From positions 1-64,000 of the forward strand of contig CAVZTA010000002.1 in assembly GCA_963778025.1 (NCBI GenBank): a stretch of 64,000 nt of DNA, given 5' to 3'. Both the position numbers and the translations under genes were made by a program. The notes beneath the pieces were generated by a model. It saw nothing but the letters and a program-made list of their open reading frames with translations. It was not told the DNA's origin and searched no databases. The DNA is from CAVZTA01 sp963778025. GTDB lineage: Bacteria; Chloroflexota; Limnocylindria; Limnocylindrales; CSP1-4. Below, in pieces: positions 54,631 to 64,000 of the stretch. Numbering within the stretch: position 1 is the stretch's first letter; each line of letters begins with the position of its first letter.

Positions 54631-55566
54631 ATGCGGGTCGCCGTCACGGGCGCCAGCGGTCGCCTTGGCCGTGCGCTCATCGCCGCCCTGGAGGAGGCCC
54701 CATTCACCGGCCTCACCGGGCCGATCGCGTGGACCCGACCGGACTTCGATCTCGACGACGCGACACCCGCGCGCATCGGCCGCCTGCTGGAGCGCGACCG
54801 ACCGGAGGTCGTCGTCCACGCCGCGGCCTGGACGGACGTCGATGCGTGCGCCCGTGCCCCCGACCTCGCCGAACGGCGGAACGGCGTGGCGACCGGTGCG
54901 CTCGCCGAGGCGCTCGCGCAGCGCGGCCTGGACCTCATCGCGATCTCGACCAACGAGGTGTTCGACGGGCGACGGACGGACGGCCGCGGCTATGCACCGA
55001 CGGACGAGACCGCGCCGCTGAACGCCTACGGGTCCTCCAAGCTGATGGGGGAGCAGCTGGCCCGTGCGGCCTATGCACCGGCCGGCGGTCCCGCGCTCGA
55101 GCCCTATCGACCGCAGGACGGCGTCCCCGACGCGCCGCAGCTGGCCATCGTGCGCACCGCCTGGCTGTTCGGCCCCGGCCAGCCCGACTTCCCGATGAAG
55201 ATCCTGGCCGCGGCAGAGCGCGCTCGCGTGGCGCACGAGCCGCTCAGGGCGGTCAACGACGAGACCGGCTCGCCCACATCCGTCGCCGATCTCGCCGAGG
55301 CGATCGTCGAGCTGCTCTGGGCCGGCCGCTTCGGCGGGCTGCACCACATCGTCGACAGCGGCACCGCGACCCGCGCGGGATGGGCGCGCGAGGTCCTCCG
55401 GCTCGCCCGCGTCGACATCGCGGTCGATGAGGTCCCGGCCGCGACCTGGACCCGCGCCTCGACCCCGCCGCGCTGGGCCGTCCTCGAGCCGACGCCGACG
55501 CCGTCGGGTGAGCCGCTCCGGTCGTGGCAGGCGGCGCTCGCGGAGCGCATGGCGCTCCGCCACTGA
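54631..55566 (+). CDS. rmlD: dTDP-4-dehydrorhamnose reductase
   Basis: 311 residues, 5 bp after rmlB. NADPH loop VAVTGASGRLGRALIAALEE, VVVHAAAWTDVDACARAPDL (the conserved AWT-V motif), AISTNEVFDGRRTDGRGYAP and NAYGSSKLMGEQLARAAYAP (YxxxK). An insert of about 20 residues (GGPALEPYRPQDGVPDAPQL) precedes AIVRTAWLFGPGQPDFPMKI. It reduces the 4-keto group to give dTDP-rhamnose or a related sugar. rmlC, the 3,5-epimerase, is not in the cluster. Confidence 0.93.
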   Translation: MRVAVTGASGRLGRALIAALEEAPFTGLTGPIAWTRPDFDLDDATPARIGRLLERDRPEVVVHAAAWTDVDACARAPDLAERRNGVATGALAEALAQRGLDLIAISTNEVFDGRRTDGRGYAPTDETAPLNAYGSSKLMGEQLARAAYAPAGGPALEPYRPQDGVPDAPQLAIVRTAWLFGPGQPDFPMKILAAAERARVAHEPLRAVNDETGSPTSVADLAEAIVELLWAGRFGGLHHIVDSGTATRAGWAREVLRLARVDIAVDEVPAATWTRASTPPRWAVLEPTPTPSGEPLRSWQAALAERMALRH

Positions 55567-55687
55567 CCCTCCGAGCGACGAGCCAGCGGTCGACCCAGCG
55601 CCGAAGCGTCGAGCGATCCAGCCGTCGGCGCCCCGGTGACCTCCGGCACCGCGCCAGACCCCACCAGACCGTGGCCCTCGTCATCCG

Positions 55688-55702
55688 GGGTCCGACCTAC
55701 GG
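55688..55702 (+). promoter_or_regulatory. Shared upstream motif GGGTCCGACCTACGG
   Basis: Nearly the same word (GGGTCCGTCCCTACGG, 58316-58331) lies upstream of the next secreted gene; CTACGG could be part of a -10 box. It lies in the 259-bp gap 55567-55825, where I see nothing else. Confidence 0.35.
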
Positions 55703-55825
55703 CCTACGCCCGGCCGGACCATCCCGCGATGGGGTCTCGCCTCGGTCCGCGCGACGCTGCTCCGTGCACCTCAGTCGTGCGGCGTCTCCCCCCGCGCCGC
55801 GCGCTCGCAGCGGACCGGAGGCTCA

Positions 55826-58135
55826 GTGCGCACCAGGCTCCTCCCGCTCGTGGCCCTCGCGTTGGCTGCCGCCGGCACGTTCGTGCCCGCGGCCGCGCCG
55901 TCGGTCCACGCGGCGAGCGGACCGAAGGTCGCGATCATCGTCGGGGCGACCCACGGGACGACGAGCACGTACCGCACGTACGCGAACCAGGTCTACGCCG
56001 AGGCGATCAAGTACACCCCGAACGTCGTGAAGGTCTACAGCCCGAACGCGACCTGGTCGGCGGTGAAGAGCGCGGTCAACGGTGCGTCGATCGTCGTCTA
56101 CATGGGCCACGGCAACGGCTGGCCGAGCCCCTACATCTACGACCCGGACTACACGACCAAGGACGGGTTCGGCCTCAACGCCACGGCGGGCGACGGCGAC
56201 TACAACAACAAGTACTACGGCGAGCCGTCGATCCGGACGCTCACGCCGGCGCCCAACGCCGTCGTGCTCCTGATGCACCTGTGCTACGCCTCGGGCAACA
56301 GCGAGCCCGACGATGCCGACCCCACGCTCACCGTCGCGAAGCAGCGGGTCGACAACTACGCCGCCGCGTTCCTCAAGACCAACGCCAGGGCGGTCATCGC
56401 CGACGGCCACGTCTGGGATCACGCGTACTACATCCGGGCGCTGTTCACGACCCACCAGACCATCGACCAGGTGTTCCGGAACGCGCCCGACTCGAACGGC
56501 AACGACGTGACCTACCCGAGCTCGCGCAACCCGGGTCTCACGTACACCATGGATCCCGACAGCCCGGGCAAGGGCTTCTACCGCTCGCTGACCGGCAGGA
56601 CCAGCGTCACCACCCAGCAGGTCACCGGGGCGGGCTATGCCGCGACCGACACCGATCCGGCGTCGTTCGTCGCCCCGGGGGCCGCGAGCGCCGCGGTCGA
56701 GGGGGCGCCCGTCTACGCCGATGCCGCAGCCGCCGCGGCCGGCACGGATCCGGTCGCGACGCTGCCGCTGGACACCAAGGTCCGCGTGGACGCCATCGGC
56801 GCCACGGGCCCCGATGCCAAGCCGCTGGTCACGATGCACACGCTCGATGGTTCGACGACCGGCGTGATGCGCGGCTCGACGTTGAAGCCACGGGACAGCC
56901 AGGGTCCGCGCACCTGGGACGTCGACGATGGGACCGGCGCGTTCTCGCCCAACGGCGATGGCTCGCAGGACACCTACCACCTCGATGTCGATCTGTCGGA
57001 GAGCGCGAGCTGGACGGTGCGGGTCAAGACGAGCGGCGGGTCGGTCCTGCGGACGGTCAACGGCACCGGCGCCACGGCGACGCTCGACTGGGACGGCCGC
57101 AAGAGCACCGGCGACATCGTCGGCGACGGGACGTTCACCTGGGCGCTGAGCGCGCAGGACGCCTGGGGCAACCCCGTCCTCGAGGACGAGGGCACGTTCA
57201 CGGTGGACACCGTCGCCCCCTCGCTCGGTGACGGGGGCCTCACGCCGGCCGCGGCCGTCGACATCCTCACGTTCAGCCCGAACGGCGACGGCTATCGCGA
57301 CACGGTGTCGGTCGGCGTGCACGCCACCGAGCCGTCCACGCTCGAGGTCTCGATGCGGGACGGCAGCGATACCGACGTCGCCGATCTCGACACCGGCGCC
57401 CCCTCGGGCACCGCCACGATCACCTGGAACGGCCGGCTCACGAACGGCAACCTCGCGATGGACGGCGTCTACCAGCTCCGAGTCGTCGCCCGCGACGCCG
57501 CCGGCAACCGGAGCGCCCCGGCGGCGAAGGCGATCGGCGTGCACAAGGCGCTCGTCGGGTCGCGCGTGTCGACCGCGAACTTCTGGCCGAACGACGGCGA
57601 TGCCTACGCCAAGACGATCACCCTTGCCTTCGACCTCCTCGCGACCCAGACCGTCACGTGGCAGGTGCTGGACGCCCAGGGCGATGTCGTGCGGACCATC
57701 GCGCACGACCAGGTCATGGCGGCCGGGAAGCACACCTACACCTGGGACGGGAAGAGCTCGACCGGCGCGTACTTGCCGAAGGGGACGTATCGCTCGGTCG
57801 TGACCGCCACGAACGGCACGCTGACGACGACGCACGCGGCCTCATTCGTGCAGGACCTGTTCCGCATCACCGTGAGCGACACGACGCCGTACCGGGGCCA
57901 GGCCATCACCGTCACCGTGGTGAGTGCCGAGACGCTGTCGAAGCTGCCGCGGATCACGGTCAGCCAACCGGGGATCGGCGCCTGGGCGGTCACCATGAGC
58001 CATGTCTCCGGGCGGACGTACAGGGTCACGCTCCGGCTCAAGTCGAGCTCGACCGGCACGCTGACGCTGCGGGCCAGCGGCTACGACGCGGCCTCGGTCT
58101 ACGGCAGCTCGACCCTGGCGCTGCCGCTCCACTGA
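55826..58135 (+). CDS. Secreted caspase/gingipain-like protein with FlgD-type Ig repeats
   Basis: 769 residues from a GTG after CCGGAGG. Signal peptide LLPLVALALAAAGTFVPAAA. The first domain (residues 30-270) has KVAIIVGATHGTTSTYRTYA, IVVYMGHGNGWPSPYIYDPD (His near residue 93) and VVLLMHLCYASGNSEPDDAD (Cys near 152), the His-Cys order of clan CD peptidases such as gingipains. A short SH3-like part follows. Three Ig-like modules come next: FSPNGDGSQDTYHLDVDLSE, FSPNGDGYRDTVSVGVHATE and FWPNDGDAYAKTITLAFDLL, each with ITWNGR or YTWDGK turns as in FlgD. No transmembrane end or LPxTG. It probably works outside the cell; activity is unproven. Confidence 0.8.
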   Translation: MRTRLLPLVALALAAAGTFVPAAAPSVHAASGPKVAIIVGATHGTTSTYRTYANQVYAEAIKYTPNVVKVYSPNATWSAVKSAVNGASIVVYMGHGNGWPSPYIYDPDYTTKDGFGLNATAGDGDYNNKYYGEPSIRTLTPAPNAVVLLMHLCYASGNSEPDDADPTLTVAKQRVDNYAAAFLKTNARAVIADGHVWDHAYYIRALFTTHQTIDQVFRNAPDSNGNDVTYPSSRNPGLTYTMDPDSPGKGFYRSLTGRTSVTTQQVTGAGYAATDTDPASFVAPGAASAAVEGAPVYADAAAAAAGTDPVATLPLDTKVRVDAIGATGPDAKPLVTMHTLDGSTTGVMRGSTLKPRDSQGPRTWDVDDGTGAFSPNGDGSQDTYHLDVDLSESASWTVRVKTSGGSVLRTVNGTGATATLDWDGRKSTGDIVGDGTFTWALSAQDAWGNPVLEDEGTFTVDTVAPSLGDGGLTPAAAVDILTFSPNGDGYRDTVSVGVHATEPSTLEVSMRDGSDTDVADLDTGAPSGTATITWNGRLTNGNLAMDGVYQLRVVARDAAGNRSAPAAKAIGVHKALVGSRVSTANFWPNDGDAYAKTITLAFDLLATQTVTWQVLDAQGDVVRTIAHDQVMAAGKHTYTWDGKSSTGAYLPKGTYRSVVTATNGTLTTTHAASFVQDLFRITVSDTTPYRGQAITVTVVSAETLSKLPRITVSQPGIGAWAVTMSHVSGRTYRVTLRLKSSSTGTLTLRASGYDAASVYGSSTLALPLH

Positions 58136-58315
58136 CGCCGATCCCGGGCGCCTCCCGCGGCCGATCCCGAACGACCACACCGCACCGCCCTCGACGGCGC
58201 CGGAACGCACCCGACTGGCCCGGAGCGGCCCGGACCGCCGCCAACGTCAGTCGACCGCCGTGACCTTCGTCCGGTCCGCCCCGGTGCCGGGACCTTGGTC
58301 GCGTAGTCGTCGCGA

Positions 58316-58331
58316 GGGTCCGTCCCTACGG
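58316..58331 (+). promoter_or_regulatory. Shared upstream motif GGGTCCGTCCCTACGG
   Basis: Second copy of the 55688 motif, 89 bp before the GH18 start. If TACGGT is a -10 box, the leader is about 80 nt. Nothing else is apparent in 58136-58419. Confidence 0.35.
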
Positions 58332-58419
58332 TGCGATGACCGTCCGGCGACCGTCCCGGCCGCCGCCACCCGGTGTGCGCTTCCCGTCCCGCGCCGCCGC
58401 GTCGCACGAGAGCTGTCAC

Positions 58420-61400
58420 ATGTCGTCCCGCCCGGCCCACGCTCGCCTGCTCCGTCCCACCGTCCGCTCGCGAGTCACCGTGCTGCTCGGCGCGGCGATC
58501 CTGCTGGCGGGTCTGCCGACGACGACCGTCGCGGCCCCCCGCACCGTCGGGGCTCCGACGTGTCGCGACCGGCCGCGGTGCGGTGACCGCCGACGCGCGT
58601 CCCTTGACCCCGGCCGAGGCGGGCGCGATCGACGACACGCAGGACGCGCAGCCGTCGATCCTCTTCGAGGAGGCGATGGCCCACGCGAACGACCGGCTGT
58701 CGTTCGTCCCGGGCGACCGCGTCACGGTCGGATTCGCGCCGGCGATGCACGATGGCTGGCCGGTCGACGGCCACGCCCCGAAAAAGCTGCCCGCCGGCCG
58801 TGCCACGGGCCGGGACATGGCGGTCGCCACGCAGGGCAGCCGGTGGGCGACCCTCGGGGCCGGTGAGCCGTCCACGTCTCCCGCGCGGTCATCCGCTCCC
58901 GAGGCGAGCGCGCCCCAGGCCGGCAGCAGCGCCGAGAGCGGCTCGTCGGCCGAGCCGGGGACCACCGCGGAGCCGTCCCCGTCGTCCGCCACGGACCCCG
59001 CCGCCGAGGACTCCGCCGATCCGAGCGCGGCGCCGACCGACGACGCCGCCGAGGCCGATGCCGCCGATGCCGCGGACGCCGCCGACGACCCGTCCGCCAC
59101 GGCCGCACCAAGCGCCGCACCCGCCGACGTCGCCGATGCCGCCGACGCGGGATCCACCACCTCGCTCGACCCGGATGGCTCGCTCGCCCCATCGGCCGCC
59201 GCCGGTCTGCGGCGCCAGGTCCTCGGGTTCCTGCCGTATTGGGAGCTGTCGGGAGCGGCGAGCTCGCTGCGCTACGACGTCCTCTCGACCATCGCGTACT
59301 TCTCGGTCGGCGCTGACAAGGCGGGCAACCTCGCGAAGCGCGACAGCAGCGGCAACCTCACGACCGGCTGGGCCGGCTGGACGAGCGCCGACATGACCCG
59401 GGTCATCAACGCCGCGCATGCCGCCCACACCCGTGTCGTCCTCACCGTCAGCGTGTTCGCCTGGACGACCAACAACGCCGCCATCCAGAAGGCCATCCTC
59501 GGCAGCAGCACCGCCCGTTCGAACCTCGCCCGGCAGATCGCGGCGGCCGTGCGCGATCGCGGCGCCGATGGCGTGAACCTCGACTTCGAGCCCCTCGCCA
59601 GCGGCTACGAGGCCGAGTTCGTGGCGCTCCTGCGATCCGTCCGGAGCGCGCTCAACAACGTCGCGTCCGGCTACCAGCTCACGTACGACACGACCGGCTT
59701 CCCGGGCAACTACCCGCTGGAGTCCTCGGTCGCCGCCGGCGCCGCGGACGCGATCTTCATCATGGGCTACGACTACCGCACGGCGAGCTCGAACTACGCG
59801 GGCTCGATCGACCCCTTGGCCGGCCCGGCCTACGACCTCGCGGACACCGTGCGTTCCTTCGCCAGCCGCGTGTCGCCGTCCCGCCTCATCCTGGGCGTGC
59901 CGTGGTACGGCCGTGCCTGGTCGACCGTGTCGGCGAGCGTCAACGCGCATACCCAGACGGGTGCGAAGTACGGCTATTCGGCGTCGGTGAACTACGACAC
60001 CGCCGTCAGCCTGGCGGCCCAGCACGGGCGCCGATGGGACGGTCGCGAGGTTTCACCCTGGTTCACGTACAAGCGCCAGAACTGCACCAGCACGTATGGC
60101 TGCGTGACCTCGTGGCGGCAGGTCTACTACGACGACGTCTCGTCGCTGAAGGCGCGCTACGACCTCGTCAACCGCTACGGCCTGCGCGGCGCGGGCATCT
60201 GGGCGCTGGGCTACCAGGGCACTCGCTCCGAGATGTGGACGGCGCTCCGGGACCGGTTCCTGATCGACGTCTCCGCCCCGCAGACCGGCGTCAGCGCGCT
60301 CCCGTCGAAGGCGATCGACGAAGGCATCGTCGTGAGCTGGGAAGGCGCCGACCAGTCGCCCATCAAGAGCTACGACGTCCAGGTCTCCACCGACGGCGGC
60401 GGATGGGTCACGTGGCTGACTCGCACGACCGCCAGGTCGGAGGTCTGGCTCGGCCGGCAGGGCCACGGCTACGCGTTCCGTGTCCGTGCCCGCGACAGCA
60501 AGGGCTACACCTCCGCCTGGAACGTCACGCGCCACGTGGAAGCAGACCCCGAGGCTCGCCAAGGGCGGCTTCGGCAAGGTCGTCGTCGGCGGTCTGGCCT
60601 ACCGCGCCGGCCCCGACACGAGCGCCCAGGTCATCGGGACGCTCGATGCGGGCACCGTGGTGGCCATCACCGACGGTCCGATCTCCGCCGACGGCTACAC
60701 CTGGTTCGAGGTCAGCCAGCCGATCCACGAATGGGGCCCGGTGTCATTCGTCGAGAAGGGCGTCTGGGTACCCGCAAGCTCCTCGACGCAGGTCCGGATC
60801 GCACCCGAGCGGGCGCCCAACGCCACCACCGTCGACGCCGGCATCGCCGGCATGGGCTTCGGCGGCGAGAGCGCCCTGACCGGCGAATCGACCGCGGCGC
60901 TCGATGCCCGCTCGTTCTCGCCCGACGCGGACGGCTCGGAGGACCGGCTGCGCCTCCGCTGGACGAACCGCGTCGGCCTCGACAGCCTGACGCTCCGGGT
61001 CTTCCGGATCGACGGTTCGCTCGTCGGCAGCCGTTCCGTGCCCCAGCTGGCGTCCGGTACCCGGACCTGGGATTGGGACGGGACGCTCGGCGGCTCGACG
61101 GTCCTGCCCGACAGCCGCTATGTCCTGCAGCTCGTGGGCACGGCCGGCAGCGTCACGTACCGTGCGCCCTCGTCGCGCCCGGTGACCCCGGCCCAGATCG
61201 TGCTCTACGCCGTCACGGTCGACACCATCCCGCCGACCATCCGTGCGGCGTCCGCGTCGCCCACGCTGTTCTCGCCGACCGGCGATGGCACGCGCGACCG
61301 GGTTGCCGTGTCGATGACGACGGCCGGCGGCGCGAGCCGCTGGCGGATGGCCGTGGCACGGCTGAGCGGCGGCGTCCCGGGGTCGACGATCCGGGTCAGC

Positions 61401-62438
61401 GATGGCGCGGGCTCGACCGTCCGCACGACCTGGGACGGCCGGGACGACGACGGTCACGTGGTCGCCGACGGCGCGTACCGCGTCACGCTCGCCGCGTACG
61501 ACGCGGCCGGCAACCGCGTGGCCCGCTCGTTCGACGTCGTCGTCGATACCCGCCGGCCGGTGGTCCCGGTCACGGCGCCCGCGACGCTCTCGCCCAACCG
61601 CGACGGCCTCGGCGATGCCGTGGCCATCAAGTGGACGAGCGATGAGACGGCGAGCGGCACGGTCTCGCTCCTGCGCGGGTCCACCGTCCTCCGTCGCTGG
61701 TCCGTGAGCGCCTCGACGGGCTCCACCATCACCTGGAACGGCCGCACGACGAGCGGCGCCTCCGTCAGCGATGGGCCGGTCCGCATCCGGGTCGCGGTCC
61801 GCGACCGCGCCGGCAACCTGACGACCACCGACCGCATCCTCACCGTCGACCGGACGCTGGGCTTCCCGTCGTGGTCGCGTCACTTCTACCCGCAGGACCG
61901 CGACGCCCTCGCGGCGACCTCGACGCTCTCGTTCAAGCTGATCCGCTCCGCGTACGTCAGCCTGCGGATCGTCGCGTCGGACGGTCATGTCGTGCGCACC
62001 ATCTGGACCGACCGCTTGATGGCGTCCGGGACCAAGCGCTGGACCTGGGATGGCCGGATCACCGGTGGTGCGCTCGCGGCGCCCGGGCGCTACGTCGCCG
62101 TCATCAGCGCGCGGTCGTGGGTCGGGACGAGCGTCGTCCGTCGCACGGTCGTCGCGAACGCGTTCCTCGTCACGGCGCCGGCGTCGGTCAAGGCCGGATC
62201 GACGTTCACGCTCCGCTTCACGAGCGTCGAGCCGCTCTCGGTCCGGCCGACCGCGAGGCTCGCCCAGGCGGGCAAGTCGCCGGTCACGAAGACCGTGACA
62301 CGACGCTCGGACGGGAGCTACGCGGTGACGTTCACGACCGCGGCCGGGGTCACCGGCGCGGCGAGCGTGACGATCAGCGCCAAGGACAGCCGCGGCCGGA
62401 TGAACACGACGGTGGTGCGGGTCCGGGTCGTCGGCTGA
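58420..62438 (+). CDS. Large secreted glycoside hydrolase family 18 protein with FN3, SH3b and Ig-like repeats (two frame breaks)
   Basis: About 1338 residues after repair. Signal segment VTVLLGAAILLAGLPTTTVA, then an Ala/Asp/Ser-rich linker (58.88-59.19 kb). GH18 barrel 59.2-60.3 kb: VLGFLPYWELSGAASSLRYD, catalytic GADGVNLDFEPLASGYEAEF (DxxDxDxE-like with the acid Glu), IFIMGYDYRTASSNYAGSID and WALGYQGTRSEMWTALRD. Next a fibronectin III unit (EGIVVSWEGADQSPIKSYDV), a bacterial SH3 unit (LAYRAGPDTSAQVIGTLDAG, WVPAS) and FlgD-like units (ARSFSPDADGSEDRLRLRWT, SPTLFSPTGDGTRDRVAVSM, LSPNRDGLGDAVAIKWTSDE). Frame breaks: about 58561 and 60538 (one extra base each). Relatives cleave peptidoglycan or chitin-like glycans. 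Confidence 0.9.
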
Positions 62439-62447
62439 CCGCGCCGC

Positions 62448-62453
62448 TACACT
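62448..62453 (+). promoter_or_regulatory. -10 box (TACACT) for leaderless GT2 mRNA
   Basis: TACACT ends 8 nt before the ATG at 62462. Confidence 0.55.
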
Positions 62454-62461
62454 CGGCCGCC

Positions 62462-63358
62462 ATGAGCGACGACCACGCCACGCCCGAAGGATCCGCCCCG
62501 GTCGGGACGGGCGCGTGGGTCGTGCTGCCCACCTACGACGAGGTCGAGAACCTGCCCGGCATCGCCGCGGCGATCCTGGAAGCGCTGCCGGGCGGCACGC
62601 TGCTCGTCGTGGACGATTCCTCGCCGGACGGGACCGGCGAGCTCGCGGACCGGCTCGCCGCCGACGATCCACGGATCCGCGTGCGCCACCGGCCGGGCAA
62701 GGCCGGCCTGGGTCGGGCGTACCTCGACGGGTTCGAGGTCGCGCTCGCGGGCGACGCCTCGATCGTCCTCCAGATGGACGCCGACTGGTCCCACGATCCC
62801 AAGGTCCTGCCCCGCCTCATCGCGCCCATCGAGGCGGGATCGGCCGACCTCGTCATCGGCTCCCGGTACACGAAGGGCGGCGGCGTGGAGGACTGGGGTC
62901 TCGCCCGGCGCGTGATCTCGCGCGGTGGATCGCTGTTCGCGAAGGTCGTCCTCCGGCTGCCCGCGAACGACCTCACCGGCGGGTTCAAGGCGTGGCGCGC
63001 CGCGACGCTGAGCGGTGTGCCGTTCGACGGCGTGCGCGCCGGCGGCTACGTGTTCCAGATCGAGATGACCTACCGCGCGAGCCGCCTCGGTGCGCGTGTG
63101 CGGGAGGTGCCGATCACGTTCCGCGATCGACGGGTCGGGCGCTCCAAGATGAGCCGCCGGATCATCGTCGAGGCGCTGCTCGTCGTCCTGCGGCTGCGCT
63201 GGGAGGAGCTCCGGGGGCGGCAGCCGGCGCGCGCGGTCCCAGGTGCGGTCGCGCCCGACGCGATCCCGCCTGACGCGATCCCGCCCGGTGCCCCGAACGG
63301 CGGGCCGATGCCCGACCCGCCCGTCACGCCCGATCCCGAGGCGCCCCGCGGCGCGTGA
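62462..63358 (+). CDS. Polyprenol-phosphate mannosyltransferase-type GT2 enzyme
   Basis: 298 residues. GT2 fold: WVVLPTYDEVENLPGIAAAI, LLVVDDSSPDGTGELADRLA, RPGKAGLGRAYLDGFEVALA, QMDADWSHDPKVLPRLIAPI (DxD-type metal site), VIGSRYTKGGGVEDWGLARR, NDLTGGFKAWRAATL and FQIEMTYRASRLGARVREVP with RRVGRSKMS. These match Dpm1/Ppm1 enzymes that move a mannose (or similar) from GDP-sugar to polyprenyl phosphate. No C-terminal membrane domain; the tail is Pro/Ala-rich. Product would serve wall glycan or protein mannosylation. Confidence 0.92.
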   Translation: MSDDHATPEGSAPVGTGAWVVLPTYDEVENLPGIAAAILEALPGGTLLVVDDSSPDGTGELADRLAADDPRIRVRHRPGKAGLGRAYLDGFEVALAGDASIVLQMDADWSHDPKVLPRLIAPIEAGSADLVIGSRYTKGGGVEDWGLARRVISRGGSLFAKVVLRLPANDLTGGFKAWRAATLSGVPFDGVRAGGYVFQIEMTYRASRLGARVREVPITFRDRRVGRSKMSRRIIVEALLVVLRLRWEELRGRQPARAVPGAVAPDAIPPDAIPPGAPNGGPMPDPPVTPDPEAPRGA

Positions 63359-63398
63359 CATCCGCCGGTCGAGCGCGCGCGACGTGCCGGGCGACTCG

Positions 63399-64000
63399 AT
63401 GAGCGCGCGCCCGTCCGGGGTCCGTGTCGTGATGGATGTGCGCCCGCTGCAGGATCCGGAGCATGCGCCGGTCACGGCGGCGTACCTCGACGGCCTGCTC
63501 GGCGCGGTGGATGCGTCACCGCTCCCCGGCGAATCCTTCGCGTTCCTGCTCGCGTCGGACCTCGACGACCCGACGACCCGCTTCGACCGGCTCGACATCG
63601 TCGGTCGCCGCCTCCTCCCGCCGACCCGGCTGCTGCGCTCCGCCGCGCTCGCGGTCGACCCGTTCTTCCTCCGTGGGGCGTCGGTCGGGGCGGGCTGGCG
63701 GATCGAGAAGGGCGGCGCCGCGGGCGTCGTGTACCACGCGGCGGGCGGCGCGATCCCGCTGGCGTCGGGGTTACCGGTCGTCGTCACGCTGCTCGACCTT
63801 GCGCCGTGGCAGCTGCCGAAGGCCTACCAGCGCTCGGCGACGACACGCTTCGGGCAGCGACTTCGCGCGCGGCTCGTCCGCGAGGCGGCCGCGGTCATCG
63901 TGACGAGCGACGCCGTGGGTCGATCGGCGCGCCAGCTGGTGCGCGTCCGGCGCGACCACCTCCGGACCATCCCGCTCGCACCGCGCGCGGCCTTCCGTCC
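63399..64000 (+). CDS. Glycosyltransferase family 4, N-terminal part (cut by window end)
   Basis: 200 residues are present, from an ATG at 63399. The start RVVMDVRPLQDPEHAPVTAA then YLDGLLGAV, and later YHAAGGAIPLASGLPVVVTL, LDLAPWQLPKAYQRSATTRF, RLVREAAAVIVTSDAVGRSA and VRRDHLRTIPLAPRAAFR are the acceptor-side Rossmann domain of GT4 enzymes. The donor-binding half would lie beyond 64000. With the rml genes and the GT2 it extends a surface-glycan neighbourhood. Confidence 0.8.
   Translation, partial: MSARPSGVRVVMDVRPLQDPEHAPVTAAYLDGLLGAVDASPLPGESFAFLLASDLDDPTTRFDRLDIVGRRLLPPTRLLRSAALAVDPFFLRGASVGAGWRIEKGGAAGVVYHAAGGAIPLASGLPVVVTLLDLAPWQLPKAYQRSATTRFGQRLRARLVREAAAVIVTSDAVGRSARQLVRVRRDHLRTIPLAPRAAFR

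Overview
This window is very GC-rich (I judge about 70% or more by eye) and gene-dense. I infer a member of the Chloroflexota (possibly a Limnocylindria-like soil or freshwater lineage) or, second, an actinomycete-like bacterium. The grounds are strong GC bias in third codon positions, a radC-mreB-mreC cluster, a DarA-type cyclic-di-AMP receptor, a UPF0182 protein, GuaB3 plus GuaA, secreted proteins with FlgD-like Ig repeats, and many genes preceded by a TANNNT box only 6-8 nt before the start codon (leaderless transcripts). There is no rRNA, tRNA, CRISPR array, integrase or transposase that I can see. About 24 single-base frame breaks interrupt 12 otherwise conserved loci, including the essential tmk gene; most are one extra G or C, so I read them mainly as sequence errors.

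Layout. 1-803: damaged ABC exporter. 0.9-3.7 kb: SARP/AAA regulator. 3.7-6.8 kb: drug-efflux type ABC-2 pair (minus) divergent from its TetR regulator across two operator-like repeats. 6.8-7.4 kb: palindrome-rich gene-free stretch. 7.4-10.7 kb (minus): cupin, TldE, TldD. 10.7-15.1 kb (minus): translationally coupled DUF4331 - TPR - NicO-type metal transporter operon. 15.4-20.9 kb (plus): tmk, ECF sigma factor and anti-sigma factor, LuxR-type AAA regulator and a second HTH protein, convergent with a GGDEF enzyme (20.9-21.9 kb). 22.0-26.4 kb (plus): darA, MaoC, MFS, DinB-like, NUDIX, GuaB3. 26.4-34.8 kb: accessory zone with repeats, a TPR-cyclase regulator, a candidate structured RNA with a strong terminator, two 46-bp direct repeats, an AAA/GNAT-like/winged-helix regulator, DUF1028 and two very small genes. 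34.9-45.7 kb (plus): guaA, a lipoprotein, several zinc-ribbon and membrane proteins, UPF0182 and a CPBP protease. 45.7-48.5 kb (minus): cyclase/NB-ARC-like ATPase/TPR regulator, heavily frame-broken. 48.7-51.7 kb: radC, mreB, mreC. 52.8-55.6 kb: rmlA, rmlB, rmlD. 55.8-64 kb: a secreted caspase/gingipain-like protein, a large secreted GH18 protein, a polyprenol-phosphate mannosyltransferase-type GT2 and the start of a GT4 glycosyltransferase.

How it works together: the right third is devoted to cell shape and cell surface (MreBC, dTDP-deoxysugar synthesis, glycosyltransferases, secreted hydrolases with Ig-like stalks). The left two thirds mix housekeeping nucleotide metabolism (tmk, guaA, guaB3) with an unusually dense set of signalling proteins: SARP, LuxR-AAA, two class III cyclase proteins, a GGDEF enzyme, a c-di-AMP receptor, an ECF sigma/anti-sigma pair and TetR.
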